From contig NZ_LR134386.1 of the NCBI RefSeq assembly GCF_900637665.1, positions 5,448,501-5,512,500 on the forward strand: DNA of 64,000 nt. Reading direction: 5' to 3'. The stretch is from Chryseobacterium nakagawai (GTDB lineage: Bacteria > Bacteroidota > Bacteroidia > Flavobacteriales > Weeksellaceae). The first letter of the stretch is position 1. The number at the start of each line of letters is the position of its first letter. Shown here in pieces: positions 1 to 7,236 of this stretch. The translations under genes were made by a program, and so were the position numbers. Under the pieces are notes generated by a model. The model was not told the origin of the DNA. It did no database searches and was given only the letters and a program-made list of their open reading frames with translations.

Positions 1-638
1 ATAAATCCGGTATCGGTATCTCTTGCCAGATCCGGTTTATATTTGATAATCATGTCCAATACATCCTGGTTGGTAATAAACTGTTTGGAAAGTTCTGCCG
101 GTGCAGGCTGTATTTTAGGAATAAAATACTCATACTTAGGTAATCCGCTTCTTTGATCCAACAAAGTTTGGACAGTTACATTAGGATAAGGAAATCCCGG
201 AAAGAATTGGGTAAGATGGTCTGTCAATTTTATTTTGCCAGCTTCTACAAGCTTCATCATAGCCATTGCCGTTAATGTTTTTGAAACCGAAGCGACATGC
301 AATGGTGTATTTTTATCGATCGGCATCTGATTACCTTCTCTTCCGAATCCTCTATAATTTTCGTATAAAATCTCATCACCTTTAGCTACTAAAATACCTC
401 CGCTAAGATCTCCACCTTCCCAGATTTTTTTATAGTACTGATCTATATACCCCGTCAATAGTTCCTTATTGGAAAGCAGTCCATCTGTTTTTGTAAACAC
501 ATTTCCCAGATCTACATTCCCATAGTTCGGAAGATTGGTGGTATTTTCAACTGAAACCTCTTTGGATTCAGATTTATTTTTACAGGATAAAAGGGATAAA
601 GCAACCGTTACAGCAAGTACTAAATTACGCATCTTCAT
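1..638 (-). CDS. Serine beta-lactamase-family hydrolase lipoprotein (C-terminus outside window)
   Basis: This is the N-terminal 212 codons of a gene that runs off the left edge. It opens with a lipoprotein signal peptide whose lipobox ends LLSC at about residue 19. A segment reading VASVSK follows; S117-x-x-K120 is the acyl-enzyme motif of the class C beta-lactamase / penicillin-binding-protein-like family (PF00144). The visible sequence ends near where the YxN motif would be expected. Family members are exported esterases, peptidases or PBP-like enzymes, and true beta-lactamase activity cannot be claimed. The ATG at 638 is chosen because it begins the signal peptide. A TACTTTCG -7-like element lies 35-42 bases upstream. 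Family is clear, substrate unknown. Confidence 0.85.
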   Translation of the reverse strand, partial: MKMRNLVLAVTVALSLLSCKNKSESKEVSVENTTNLPNYGNVDLGNVFTKTDGLLSNKELLTGYIDQYYKKIWEGGDLSGGILVAKGDEILYENYRGFGREGNQMPIDKNTPLHVASVSKTLTAMAMMKLVEAGKIKLTDHLTQFFPGFPYPNVTVQTLLDQRSGLPKYEYFIPKIQPAPAELSKQFITNQDVLDMIIKYKPDLARDTDTGF

Positions 639-672
639 AAGATTCAAAAATGAGCGGCAATTTAGTAAAAGT

Positions 673-680
673 CGAAAGTA
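673..680 (-). promoter_or_regulatory. Putative -7 promoter element of the serine hydrolase gene
   Basis: TACTTTCG on the minus strand matches the Bacteroidota -7 consensus TANNTTTG with one change (TTCG). It would start transcription about 30 bases before the ATG at 638. No clear -33 TTG is visible at the usual spacing, so this is an inference from one element. Confidence 0.35.
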
Positions 681-769
681 AATGATAAATATGAAGGTGA
701 CATTATGAATAATTTAACATAATGAACATCAAATATAAAAAACAAAAAGGAATAAATTAATATTTTATT

Positions 770-1135
770 CTACAGGTTTAATGGCGGTCCTGCCTGTCCT
801 ATCACTCTTCCCCCAAAAGTGATAAGATTATAAAGATTCAAAATTGCAATGTGCAAATCATCCTGATTACAAATATATTCATCAATCGTTCCGTATACGG
901 TATAATCTGAGATATTAAATCCCTCTTCAATATCATTGTAGTAAATCACTTTTCCTCCGATTAATCCTACAACCCAAAATCCACCTCCTTCTTTTCCATA
1001 TTCTTCTTCAGTCCATTTTTCGGGATCTATTTTAATTAAATCCCAGAAATTCAGAAGATCACCATGCAAATCATTTTCTGTGGAATGAATCATATCAAAT
1101 ATTTCTTCAACTGTTATAGGAGTCCAGATCATCAC
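770..1135 (-). CDS. Hypothetical protein, 121 aa
   Basis: I do not recognise this family. The protein is small, acidic and cytosolic-looking, with no signal peptide or membrane segment. It is rich in Trp and Gly in its middle (around residues 40-60) and ends in a hydrophobic, Gly/Pro-containing tail. The general look, with a short helical start, a GG-turn and a beta-rich centre, resembles small immunity-type or SMI1/KNR4-like proteins, but no signature motif supports that. It is monocistronic, flanked by minus-strand genes with gaps over 50 bases. Two consecutive Met codons start it, and either could be used. Confidence 0.6.
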   Translation of the reverse strand: MMIWTPITVEEIFDMIHSTENDLHGDLLNFWDLIKIDPEKWTEEEYGKEGGGFWVVGLIGGKVIYYNDIEEGFNISDYTVYGTIDEYICNQDDLHIAILNLYNLITFGGRVIGQAGPPLNL

Positions 1136-1190
1136 TTTATGATTAATTTATTGGTCTAAAAGTAAGGAATAACAATATAAGAGAATGTAT

Positions 1191-2120
1191 CTAGCAATAA
1201 GAATTTACAATTTTATCTACAATAAACTGAGCTAATTTTTCTTTACTCTGATGCGTCCAACCAGCAATATGTGGAGTAACTATTGCTTTTTCTGATTCCA
1301 GCAGATATTGTAAATCTTCATTTTCAATTTCAAGATGTTCAAAAGAGGACTTTTCATATTCCAATACATCTAGACAGGCTCCTTTTACTTTACCCGACTT
1401 TAACGCTTCTACTAAACTTTTAGTTTGTACATTTTTTCCTCTTGCCGTATTGACAAAATAAAAATCATTCTTCATCTCAGAAATAAATGTTTCATCAATA
1501 AGATAACGAGTTTCAGAAGTTAGGGGAATATGTAAACTCAACACTTCGGCAGATTCCTTTAGCTCTTCTAAAGTAACCTGAGAAGCAAACTCATCTCCCA
1601 ATCCCGGAAGAATATCATGGAAAATCACTTTACATCCAAAACCAGAAAGTCTTTTAGCCGTAGCCTTCCCCATATTTCCGTATCCGATTAAACCTACGGT
1701 CTTCCCAAGTAATTCATCACCTCTGTTTTCTTCACGTTTCCAAATCCCATTCTTTACTTCCTGAGAGGCTATGAAAAGCCTGTTCATAATGACCAACAAC
1801 ATTCCTACTACATGTTCTGCGACTGAATCTCTGTTTCCTTCTGGAGAATTAATTAATTGAATGCCTAATTTTTCAGCGACAGGAATATCAATATTTTCCA
1901 TACCAGCACCTACCCTTGCAATAAACTTCAGATTTTGAGCCTGCTCAAGAAAATTTTTATCTAAAGGAATGCGGCTTCTGATGATAATACCATCATAATT
2001 TTTGATTTTATCACAAACCTCATCGTAAGTGGAAGTAAAGTCTTCTTCCAACATAAAGTTTTTAGCTAAAAGCTGTTCGGTAATAAGCGGGTGATTTTTA
2101 TCTAAAAGGAGAATTTTCAT
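1191..2120 (-). CDS. D-2-hydroxyacid dehydrogenase (NAD-dependent, SerA/PdxB-like)
   Basis: A cytosolic oxidoreductase of the D-isomer-specific 2-hydroxyacid dehydrogenase family, interconverting a 2-oxoacid and its D-2-hydroxyacid with NAD(H). The Rossmann nucleotide-binding motif G146-Y-G-N-M-G151 is present. So are the substrate-binding/catalytic residues of the family: Arg227 (in NTARG), the Glu of LDVLEYE near 254-256, and His284 in PHIAGWT. Length (309 aa) is typical of members without a regulatory ACT domain, so it is not a full-length allosteric SerA. Substrate (3-phosphoglycerate, erythronate-4-phosphate, or another) cannot be decided. It stands alone, with a hairpin of the upstream thioesterase gene between the two. 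Confidence 0.88.
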   Translation of the reverse strand: MKILLLDKNHPLITEQLLAKNFMLEEDFTSTYDEVCDKIKNYDGIIIRSRIPLDKNFLEQAQNLKFIARVGAGMENIDIPVAEKLGIQLINSPEGNRDSVAEHVVGMLLVIMNRLFIASQEVKNGIWKREENRGDELLGKTVGLIGYGNMGKATAKRLSGFGCKVIFHDILPGLGDEFASQVTLEELKESAEVLSLHIPLTSETRYLIDETFISEMKNDFYFVNTARGKNVQTKSLVEALKSGKVKGACLDVLEYEKSSFEHLEIENEDLQYLLESEKAIVTPHIAGWTHQSKEKLAQFIVDKIVNSYC

Positions 2121-2213
2121 AATTTATTTAAACACAAATGACACTAATGAGTTTCAAAAATAACACCATCATTATTTTTTTAGAGAAAGGTGTTTATAAT
2201 TTTATTATAGGAT

Positions 2214-2262
2214 ATAAAAACAAAATGCTTTTAATTTGGATATTCCAGTATTAAAAGCATTT
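2214..2262 (-). terminator. Rho-independent terminator after the thioesterase gene
   Basis: A perfect 12-bp stem (AATGCTTTTAAT / ATTAAAAGCATT) with a 14-base loop, followed on the minus strand by TTGTTTTTAT, lies just beyond the thioesterase stop codon. Confidence 0.7.
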
Positions 2263-2269
2263 TAAAGTC

Positions 2270-2821
2270 TTATTTTTTATCTTTTTTAGAAGATTGTGGT
2301 TCTTCCGGTTCCTGGAATAATTTCTTAAGCTCCACAGATTCCAAAGGTTTCATTCTTCCAGAAAGAATTAGTGAAAGCTCTTTTCTACGGAAGGCTGCTG
2401 CGTATCTTTCTTTTTCATCTTCTGTTTCAGGAACCATATCCGGAATTGGAATAGGACGGTTGAATTCATCTACTGCAACGAAAGTATAAATTCCAGAATT
2501 AGTATGAATTTTTTTCTGATTGATAGGATCATCTGACCATACATCTACATACACTTCCATAGAAGTAGAGAACGCTCTGGAAACTTTAGATTCCAGCACA
2601 ACAACTCCCCCTTCGGGAATTGGATGATTGAATGAAACGTGGTTTACAGATGCTGTTACTACTCTTCTTTCACAGTGTCTAGCTGCAGAAATGGAAGCAC
2701 ATCTGTCCATTTTTGCTAAAAGTTCACCACCAAATAGGTTTCTTAGAGAGTTAGTTTCGTTCGGAAGAACGATATTGGTCATAATGGTCAGGGATTCTGA
2801 CGCTGTTTTTATTTTTGCCAT
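2270..2821 (-). CDS. Acyl-CoA thioesterase, hotdog fold (YciA/ACOT-like)
   Basis: Hydrolyses acyl-CoA to free acid and CoA in the cytosol. The protein (183 aa) has one hotdog domain over roughly residues 10-140. Family features seen are the N-x2-GG-x-L-x2-MD stretch near residues 27-40, carrying the conserved Asp, followed by the Ala/His-rich helix and VSFNHPIPEG, the start of the long beta strand. The C-terminus is a charged Lys/Glu/Ser tail. The gene overlaps the 3' end of the upstream HU-like gene by 13 bases, so the two are probably translationally coupled, and it ends in a strong terminator. Chain-length preference is not visible. Confidence 0.9.
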   Translation of the reverse strand: MAKIKTASESLTIMTNIVLPNETNSLRNLFGGELLAKMDRCASISAARHCERRVVTASVNHVSFNHPIPEGGVVVLESKVSRAFSTSMEVYVDVWSDDPINQKKIHTNSGIYTFVAVDEFNRPIPIPDMVPETEDEKERYAAAFRRKELSLILSGRMKPLESVELKKLFQEPEEPQSSKKDKK

Positions 2822-3561
2822 TTATTCTTAGTGTTTTTTGGAGCAGCCGGAACTGGTTTAGTCGCTTTTCCGGCAGGTTTTGCCAGTGAATCATTCTTCA
2901 GGGAATCTGAAACCTGAGTTTCAGGAGTATGAACCATTACTTTCACAGTATCTTTTACAATTCTATGGGTAGAAGTCTGTACGGAAACTTTGTTAAAAGA
3001 TTTCTTTCCAAATAGAAGTTCCTTTTGAGTAAATGCGAAATATACAATACCAAGAATAGGAATAATCAATAGGAAAAGCCAAAGAATGGTCTTCTTGAAT
3101 TTATAATCCTTTTCGCGGTTTTCTGAAGTATTTACTTTCTCACCATTATTAATGTCTGAGAACCTGATCTCTTCTAATCCGAAAAAATCCGGACGTCCCG
3201 CTTCTATTCTTTTCCCTTTGAAATGGGTATGTCCTTCTTCTGTAAAGATGGTTCCCAGATTTTGAATGTCAAGAACCTGCTCTGCCTGAAGTTTTTTCTT
3301 CCAAAAATCAGTTTGTATCTTCAAGTCGCTTCTTGAAGCCTCTACAGACATCTGTTTTTCTTTAGCAATAAAAATAGTAAGATCATCGGCCTGTACTTCA
3401 TAGTCAATTGTAAATTCAATCTGACTTGCTGGAGGCAGGATACTTCCATTTTCTGAATTGATAATTGCTTTAGAATTTTTCAGAGAAAACACCCCAAAGC
3501 CTGGAACCGTGACAGTTCCAAATTGTTTTAAATATTCTAAAATGTATGCTGAAATATTCAT
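2809..3561 (-). CDS. HU-CCDC81-type protein with transmembrane anchor
   Basis: The N-terminal half (about residues 1-125) looks like the tandem HU-like domains of Bacteroidota HU-CCDC81_bac proteins (PF18174/PF18175): a short helix, VPGFGVFSLKN, then a second unit with LQAEQVLDIQNLGTIF. A basic stretch precedes a single transmembrane helix at about 155-175 (TILWLFLLIIPILGIVYFAF). The remaining ~75 residues are Ser/Thr/Lys/Pro-rich and probably periplasmic. Related proteins often end in a SPOR peptidoglycan-binding domain, and none is visible here. The function is unknown; binding of nucleic acid at the inner face of the membrane has been assumed for HU-like folds. It precedes and overlaps the thioesterase gene. 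Confidence 0.75.
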   Translation of the reverse strand: MNISAYILEYLKQFGTVTVPGFGVFSLKNSKAIINSENGSILPPASQIEFTIDYEVQADDLTIFIAKEKQMSVEASRSDLKIQTDFWKKKLQAEQVLDIQNLGTIFTEEGHTHFKGKRIEAGRPDFFGLEEIRFSDINNGEKVNTSENREKDYKFKKTILWLFLLIIPILGIVYFAFTQKELLFGKKSFNKVSVQTSTHRIVKDTVKVMVHTPETQVSDSLKNDSLAKPAGKATKPVPAAPKNTKNKWQK

Positions 3562-3611
3562 TTGGCAGCAAATTTATAACTTTTTCATGACTTTTTGAAG
3601 ATATTTAACGC

Positions 3612-3642
3612 ATATAAAAAAAGACTGCCGAAACAGCCTTTT
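3612..3642 (-). terminator. Terminator after the thiamin-linked TonB receptor gene
   Basis: On the minus strand AAAAGGCTG pairs with CAGTCTTTT (one G-T wobble) around a 6-base loop, followed by a run of T. It lies about 95 bases downstream of the receptor stop codon. Confidence 0.6.
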
Positions 3643-3737
3643 AAGTATTTCATATTAAAATAGGTTTACTATTCATGATCTCTAATTGCTTTCAGGATAA
3701 ATTTACAATTTACCTATTTACATTCATTTCTTTCAAT

Positions 3738-5873
3738 CTATTGAATCTTCCAACTGATCCCAAACATGAAGTTGGTTCCTGCCTGTGCAAAGTAAAGCGG
3801 ATTGCCATCTTCACCCACAGAGCCATTGTTCACATATTTTTTATTGAATAAATTGTTTACCAATAGTTTTAATGCAATGTCATTGTTCCCAATTTTAAAC
3901 TGGTACTGGGCATTAAAGTCTGTCAATAAGTAATCTTTAAGTTCTAAATTTTTATCCTCTGTATTGTCCAGATACTGTTTTCCAACATATTGGTTCATTA
4001 AGGCAAATTGGAAACTTTTATTCGGATTAAACCTTACTCCCAAATTAGCAATCATATTCGGAGAAAAAGAAATCTGAGTATTCCCAAGGCTTATCGGCTG
4101 CTTGCCAACTTCAATATTAAAATCCTGATTTCTGTTCTGGCTTAAGGTAAAGTTACCGGAAACCTCCCATTGTTTTGAAAGCTTTGCCAAAGCACCAATC
4201 TCCACACCACGTCTGTAACTCTTTCCTGAATTGCTCCGGATAAATGCCCCCACACTGTTAAGTTGTCCATTCAAAACCAACTGATTCACATAATACATGT
4301 AATAAACATTCGCTGTCAGGGATAAAAATCCAAACTGCTTTTCCAAACCGGCTTCAAAATCATGAAGTTTTTCAGGCTTCACATCATTATTAGCCATGAT
4401 ATCTGCCCTGTTGGGTTCTCTATGGGCATGAGCATAAGATAAGAATATCTTCCCACCCTCTATTTTATAATTCACCCCCGCTTTAGGATTAAAGAACAGC
4501 CAGTTTTTGTCCAGATCAGCACCGTCATCGTCTCCAGCCATGATGACCTTAGTATTATAATTGATGCTTCTAAGCTGTAAATCACCGAAGAACTCGAAAT
4601 TATCCATTCTGTATAAAGCCTTTGCAAAACCAGAGACTTCGTTTTTCACAGAACGGTTTCTGTAATATTCACTTTCATGAATCTGAGGATAAAATACTCC
4701 GGTAACATTTCCATAATGCCTTCCATAGTACTGATTAGCTACAGCACCAAAGTTCAAATCTAGATTATCAAACTTCCCATAGAGTGTAGAAACGACTCCG
4801 TAGAAATCATTATTTAACCATTTTTTTCGGATAAAATCTGATTTGGTAATCGTTACCCCATTCTCAATAATATTAGGCAGTTGATATTTAGAGAAAGAGC
4901 TTGCTTGCTTATAGTTTTCGTAATATCCCTTTCCTTTCGTGTAGTGGAAAGTTGTTTCAAGATTCCAACGGTCATTGAATTTCTGTTCCCAAAGTAACTG
5001 ATAATGATTCTGTCTGTAGTTATCCGTTTCATTATTATAAAATCCGGTAATATTCCCATTAGCATCAACAATTTTACCCGAATTATTGAATCTTGGATTG
5101 GTTTCCCACATTTCTCTGCTGATTCCGTTCCATGCCTGATACGTTTTTTCTTTTCCTCCAAAGGCCATTAAACGCAATTTGGTTTTCCCTTCCTCAAACA
5201 AGGCTGTAAAATTGTAAGAATGCAGATCAGAAGAAGCTCTATCTATGTATCCATCCGAATGAATATTACTATATCTTCCCATTACAGAAAGACGGTTCTT
5301 CCAGAATTTCCCGGAACCTACCTCAGCTGAATATTTATAGGTATTAAAAGAACCATAGCTATCATCAGTTTTAAAATAAAACTTTTCTTCCGGCTCTCTT
5401 GAAATCACGTTGATACTTGCTCCAAACGCAGAAACTCCATTATTAGAAGTTCCAACCCCTCTTTGAATAACAATCTGTGATGCAGAACTTGTCAAATCCG
5501 GAACATTTACAAAAAAGGTCCCCTGGCTTTCAGAGTCATTATAAGGAACACCGTTCATCATCACATTAATGGCCGTTCCTGAAACACCACGAATTCTAAA
5601 ACCAGTATACCCCACACCATTTCCAGCATCTGAAGTAGAAATTATTGAAGTTTGATTTTTTAAAAGTATAGGGAGATCCTGTCCCAGATTTCTACCATCT
5701 AAATCTTTCTGAACATTGATGATTTCCTTAGCAACAGGAAGTCTTTTGGTAAAATTAACCGCTTCTATTTCCCTGATCTTCAGAGAATCTGTGTTTTGAG
5801 CCTGCAAAAAGGCTACAGAGCCTACACTAAGCCCTAAAAAAAATAATCCTTTCATTCTATAAATCTTTAACAT
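3738..5873 (-). CDS. TonB-dependent outer-membrane receptor, TPP-riboswitch controlled (probable thiamin transport)
   Basis: A 711-aa outer-membrane receptor with signal peptide ending near FLQAQ (about residue 26). The plug domain lies at about residues 45-160 (VGYTGFRIRGVSG, RGVGTSNNGVSAFGASINV), followed by a 22-strand-type barrel and a terminal aromatic-rich strand (FMFGISWKIQ). It resembles the FecA/CirA-like group without an N-terminal signalling or carboxypeptidase-like domain. A TPP riboswitch directly upstream makes import of thiamin or a precursor the best inference. THI-element-controlled receptors are known in Bacteroidota from comparative genomics. A second Met (start 5855) begins a more canonical signal peptide. 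The gene is monocistronic with its own terminator. Substrate is not proven. Confidence 0.88.
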   Translation of the reverse strand: MLKIYRMKGLFFLGLSVGSVAFLQAQNTDSLKIREIEAVNFTKRLPVAKEIINVQKDLDGRNLGQDLPILLKNQTSIISTSDAGNGVGYTGFRIRGVSGTAINVMMNGVPYNDSESQGTFFVNVPDLTSSASQIVIQRGVGTSNNGVSAFGASINVISREPEEKFYFKTDDSYGSFNTYKYSAEVGSGKFWKNRLSVMGRYSNIHSDGYIDRASSDLHSYNFTALFEEGKTKLRLMAFGGKEKTYQAWNGISREMWETNPRFNNSGKIVDANGNITGFYNNETDNYRQNHYQLLWEQKFNDRWNLETTFHYTKGKGYYENYKQASSFSKYQLPNIIENGVTITKSDFIRKKWLNNDFYGVVSTLYGKFDNLDLNFGAVANQYYGRHYGNVTGVFYPQIHESEYYRNRSVKNEVSGFAKALYRMDNFEFFGDLQLRSINYNTKVIMAGDDDGADLDKNWLFFNPKAGVNYKIEGGKIFLSYAHAHREPNRADIMANNDVKPEKLHDFEAGLEKQFGFLSLTANVYYMYYVNQLVLNGQLNSVGAFIRSNSGKSYRRGVEIGALAKLSKQWEVSGNFTLSQNRNQDFNIEVGKQPISLGNTQISFSPNMIANLGVRFNPNKSFQFALMNQYVGKQYLDNTEDKNLELKDYLLTDFNAQYQFKIGNNDIALKLLVNNLFNKKYVNNGSVGEDGNPLYFAQAGTNFMFGISWKIQ

Positions 5874-5924
5874 TTAATGAATAAAAGGGGATCGATAAGA
5901 TATTATACAAATTCAACCCTCAGT

Positions 5925-6004
5925 AGAGTTGATGTCCCTAAACAGCATTACCTGTTCCAGGTTCAGTGGGTATAATCTCAGCCTGTTAAAGCACCCCTTT
6001 ATTT
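5925..6004 (-). promoter_or_regulatory. TPP riboswitch (THI element) upstream of TonB receptor
   Basis: Read on the minus strand the conserved blocks appear in order: GGGGTGC, GGCTGAGA, ACCC, GAACCTGGAACAGG, TAATGC and TAGGGA. These are the P2/P3 and P4/P5 cores of the thi-box aptamer. The P1 arms are less obvious than in the second copy at 21.7 kb. It ends about 50 bases before the receptor ATG, close enough for control of translation start or early termination. Confidence 0.92.
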
Positions 6005-6010
6005 CAGCCG

Positions 6011-6018
6011 CGAAATTA
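6011..6018 (-). promoter_or_regulatory. Putative -7 promoter element for riboswitch-receptor transcript
   Basis: TAATTTCG on the minus strand lies 13 bases before the GGGGTGC block of the aptamer. The other TPP riboswitch in this window has TAACTTCG 12 bases before its GGGGTG, and the shared placement supports the call. No -33 TTG is evident. Confidence 0.45.
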
Positions 6019-6172
6019 CAAAAAATATACGAGATGCTAGTTTTCGTGGTACAGGATTCGAGGTTTAAGGTTACAAATTATAGCAAAGGCAATTATCAGA
6101 AGGTTTATTGTATAAAAAAATTAGAGTTATAAATATATAAATGACCCTTATTTATTATTCATCGTTTATGTT

Positions 6173-6946
6173 CTAGTATGTTTTGTTGTTCGCGTCAACA
6201 TAATAATAGTTTTTACCATCTTTTGTCACTTCAAACATCTTTCCTAATTTCCAACTGAAATTTCTTTTAATATTTGAATATTCGAAAGGAATGATAATTT
6301 TATTATTGACATCAATCACACCGAATTTATCATTGTTTGAAGCTACAATCATCGGATCTGCAACATCATCTCCTTCCATAATATAGAGATACTGATATTG
6401 CGGATAGATCTGATACTGTCGATAGTCTGCAGCATTCACGAATTTTGATTTTTCAATAATTCCATAGAAACCATTAAGAACATAGGCCTGGAAAAGCTGT
6501 TGCTTATACTCTTCAAATTTACATTTCCCTAAATCCGAATCTTTAAACTGATAGACTCTTTTCCCGGAATGGTCTACCCGATAAGAAATCATATTTTTTT
6601 CTACGGTAGCATAATCTTTTGTTCCAAATTTTCTAACTTTTTCATTCGGCGAATTCAAAAGATTACAGTCTTCATAAAAAAATACAGCAATATGATATTC
6701 GGGCTGAATGATGAATTTTCTGTTTTGATTGACATACCCGAAGCTATCCCCTTTCTTTTTAGGAATCAGAAGGGGAAGATCTTTATTATTAACGACAAGA
6801 TCGGGATTATGCCTGACTACGGCATTCTTCTCCTTTTTCACAGCGGATTTCGTGCCATTTCTCGCTATAGGTTTCTTCACAGATTTAGCCTGAGAGAAAA
6901 TAGAAATCGAAATAAAAATGCACAAAACATTTAAGATATTTTTCAT
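6173..6946 (-). CDS. Exported WG-repeat-like protein
   Basis: About 257 aa, with a signal peptide ending near IFSQA, then a Lys/Ala-rich linker. The mature part has spaced motifs of the type FGYVNQNRKFIIQPEY (near residue 70) and FGVIDVNNKIIIPFEY (near residue 210). This is the G-x-I/V-D-x2-G-K/N-x2-I-P-x2-Y/F pattern of WG repeats, with Asn in place of Gly. WG-repeat proteins are widespread in Bacteroidota and are mostly of unknown role. An upstream in-frame ATG at 6955 adds three residues; 6946 is preferred because it starts the signal peptide. Monocistronic. Confidence 0.7.
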   Translation of the reverse strand: MKNILNVLCIFISISIFSQAKSVKKPIARNGTKSAVKKEKNAVVRHNPDLVVNNKDLPLLIPKKKGDSFGYVNQNRKFIIQPEYHIAVFFYEDCNLLNSPNEKVRKFGTKDYATVEKNMISYRVDHSGKRVYQFKDSDLGKCKFEEYKQQLFQAYVLNGFYGIIEKSKFVNAADYRQYQIYPQYQYLYIMEGDDVADPMIVASNNDKFGVIDVNNKIIIPFEYSNIKRNFSWKLGKMFEVTKDGKNYYYVDANNKTY

Positions 6947-7049
6947 ATTCACCATTTGACTGCAAAATTACGACCAAAAATAGAAATTATCAAATTCATA
7001 TTTATAAAGAATCTAAATAATTTCATTCTCATAAAATCGTAAAATTTCG

Positions 7050-7057
7050 TAATTTTG
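7050..7057 (+). promoter_or_regulatory. Putative -7 element of acnB, long leader follows
   Basis: TAATTTTG matches TANNTTTG exactly. It would give a leader of about 175 bases before the acnB ATG. The leader contains a GCATCCCATGC hairpin-like repeat and a 29-codon reading frame from 7161 that overlaps the acnB start. No -33 TTG is visible, so support is moderate. Confidence 0.35.
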
Positions 7058-7236
7058 GGGAACATTTTGAATTGTTTAATAATTTAAAAACCTTTTAAAA
7101 AAGAGCGTAGATTATGCTGACCTTATTGGATTAATGTTGCATCCCATGCGAGATCTCAAAATGTCATTAATTGTATTATACAGACCAGTAAGAAGTAGCG
7201 AAATACTCTACCTTTTAATATTGAAAGACTTCTATT

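Noticed and set aside
5929..6132. Open frame on the plus strand over the first TPP riboswitch
   Set aside because: It is antisense to a well-supported aptamer, has poor composition and no promoter; it is a chance frame.
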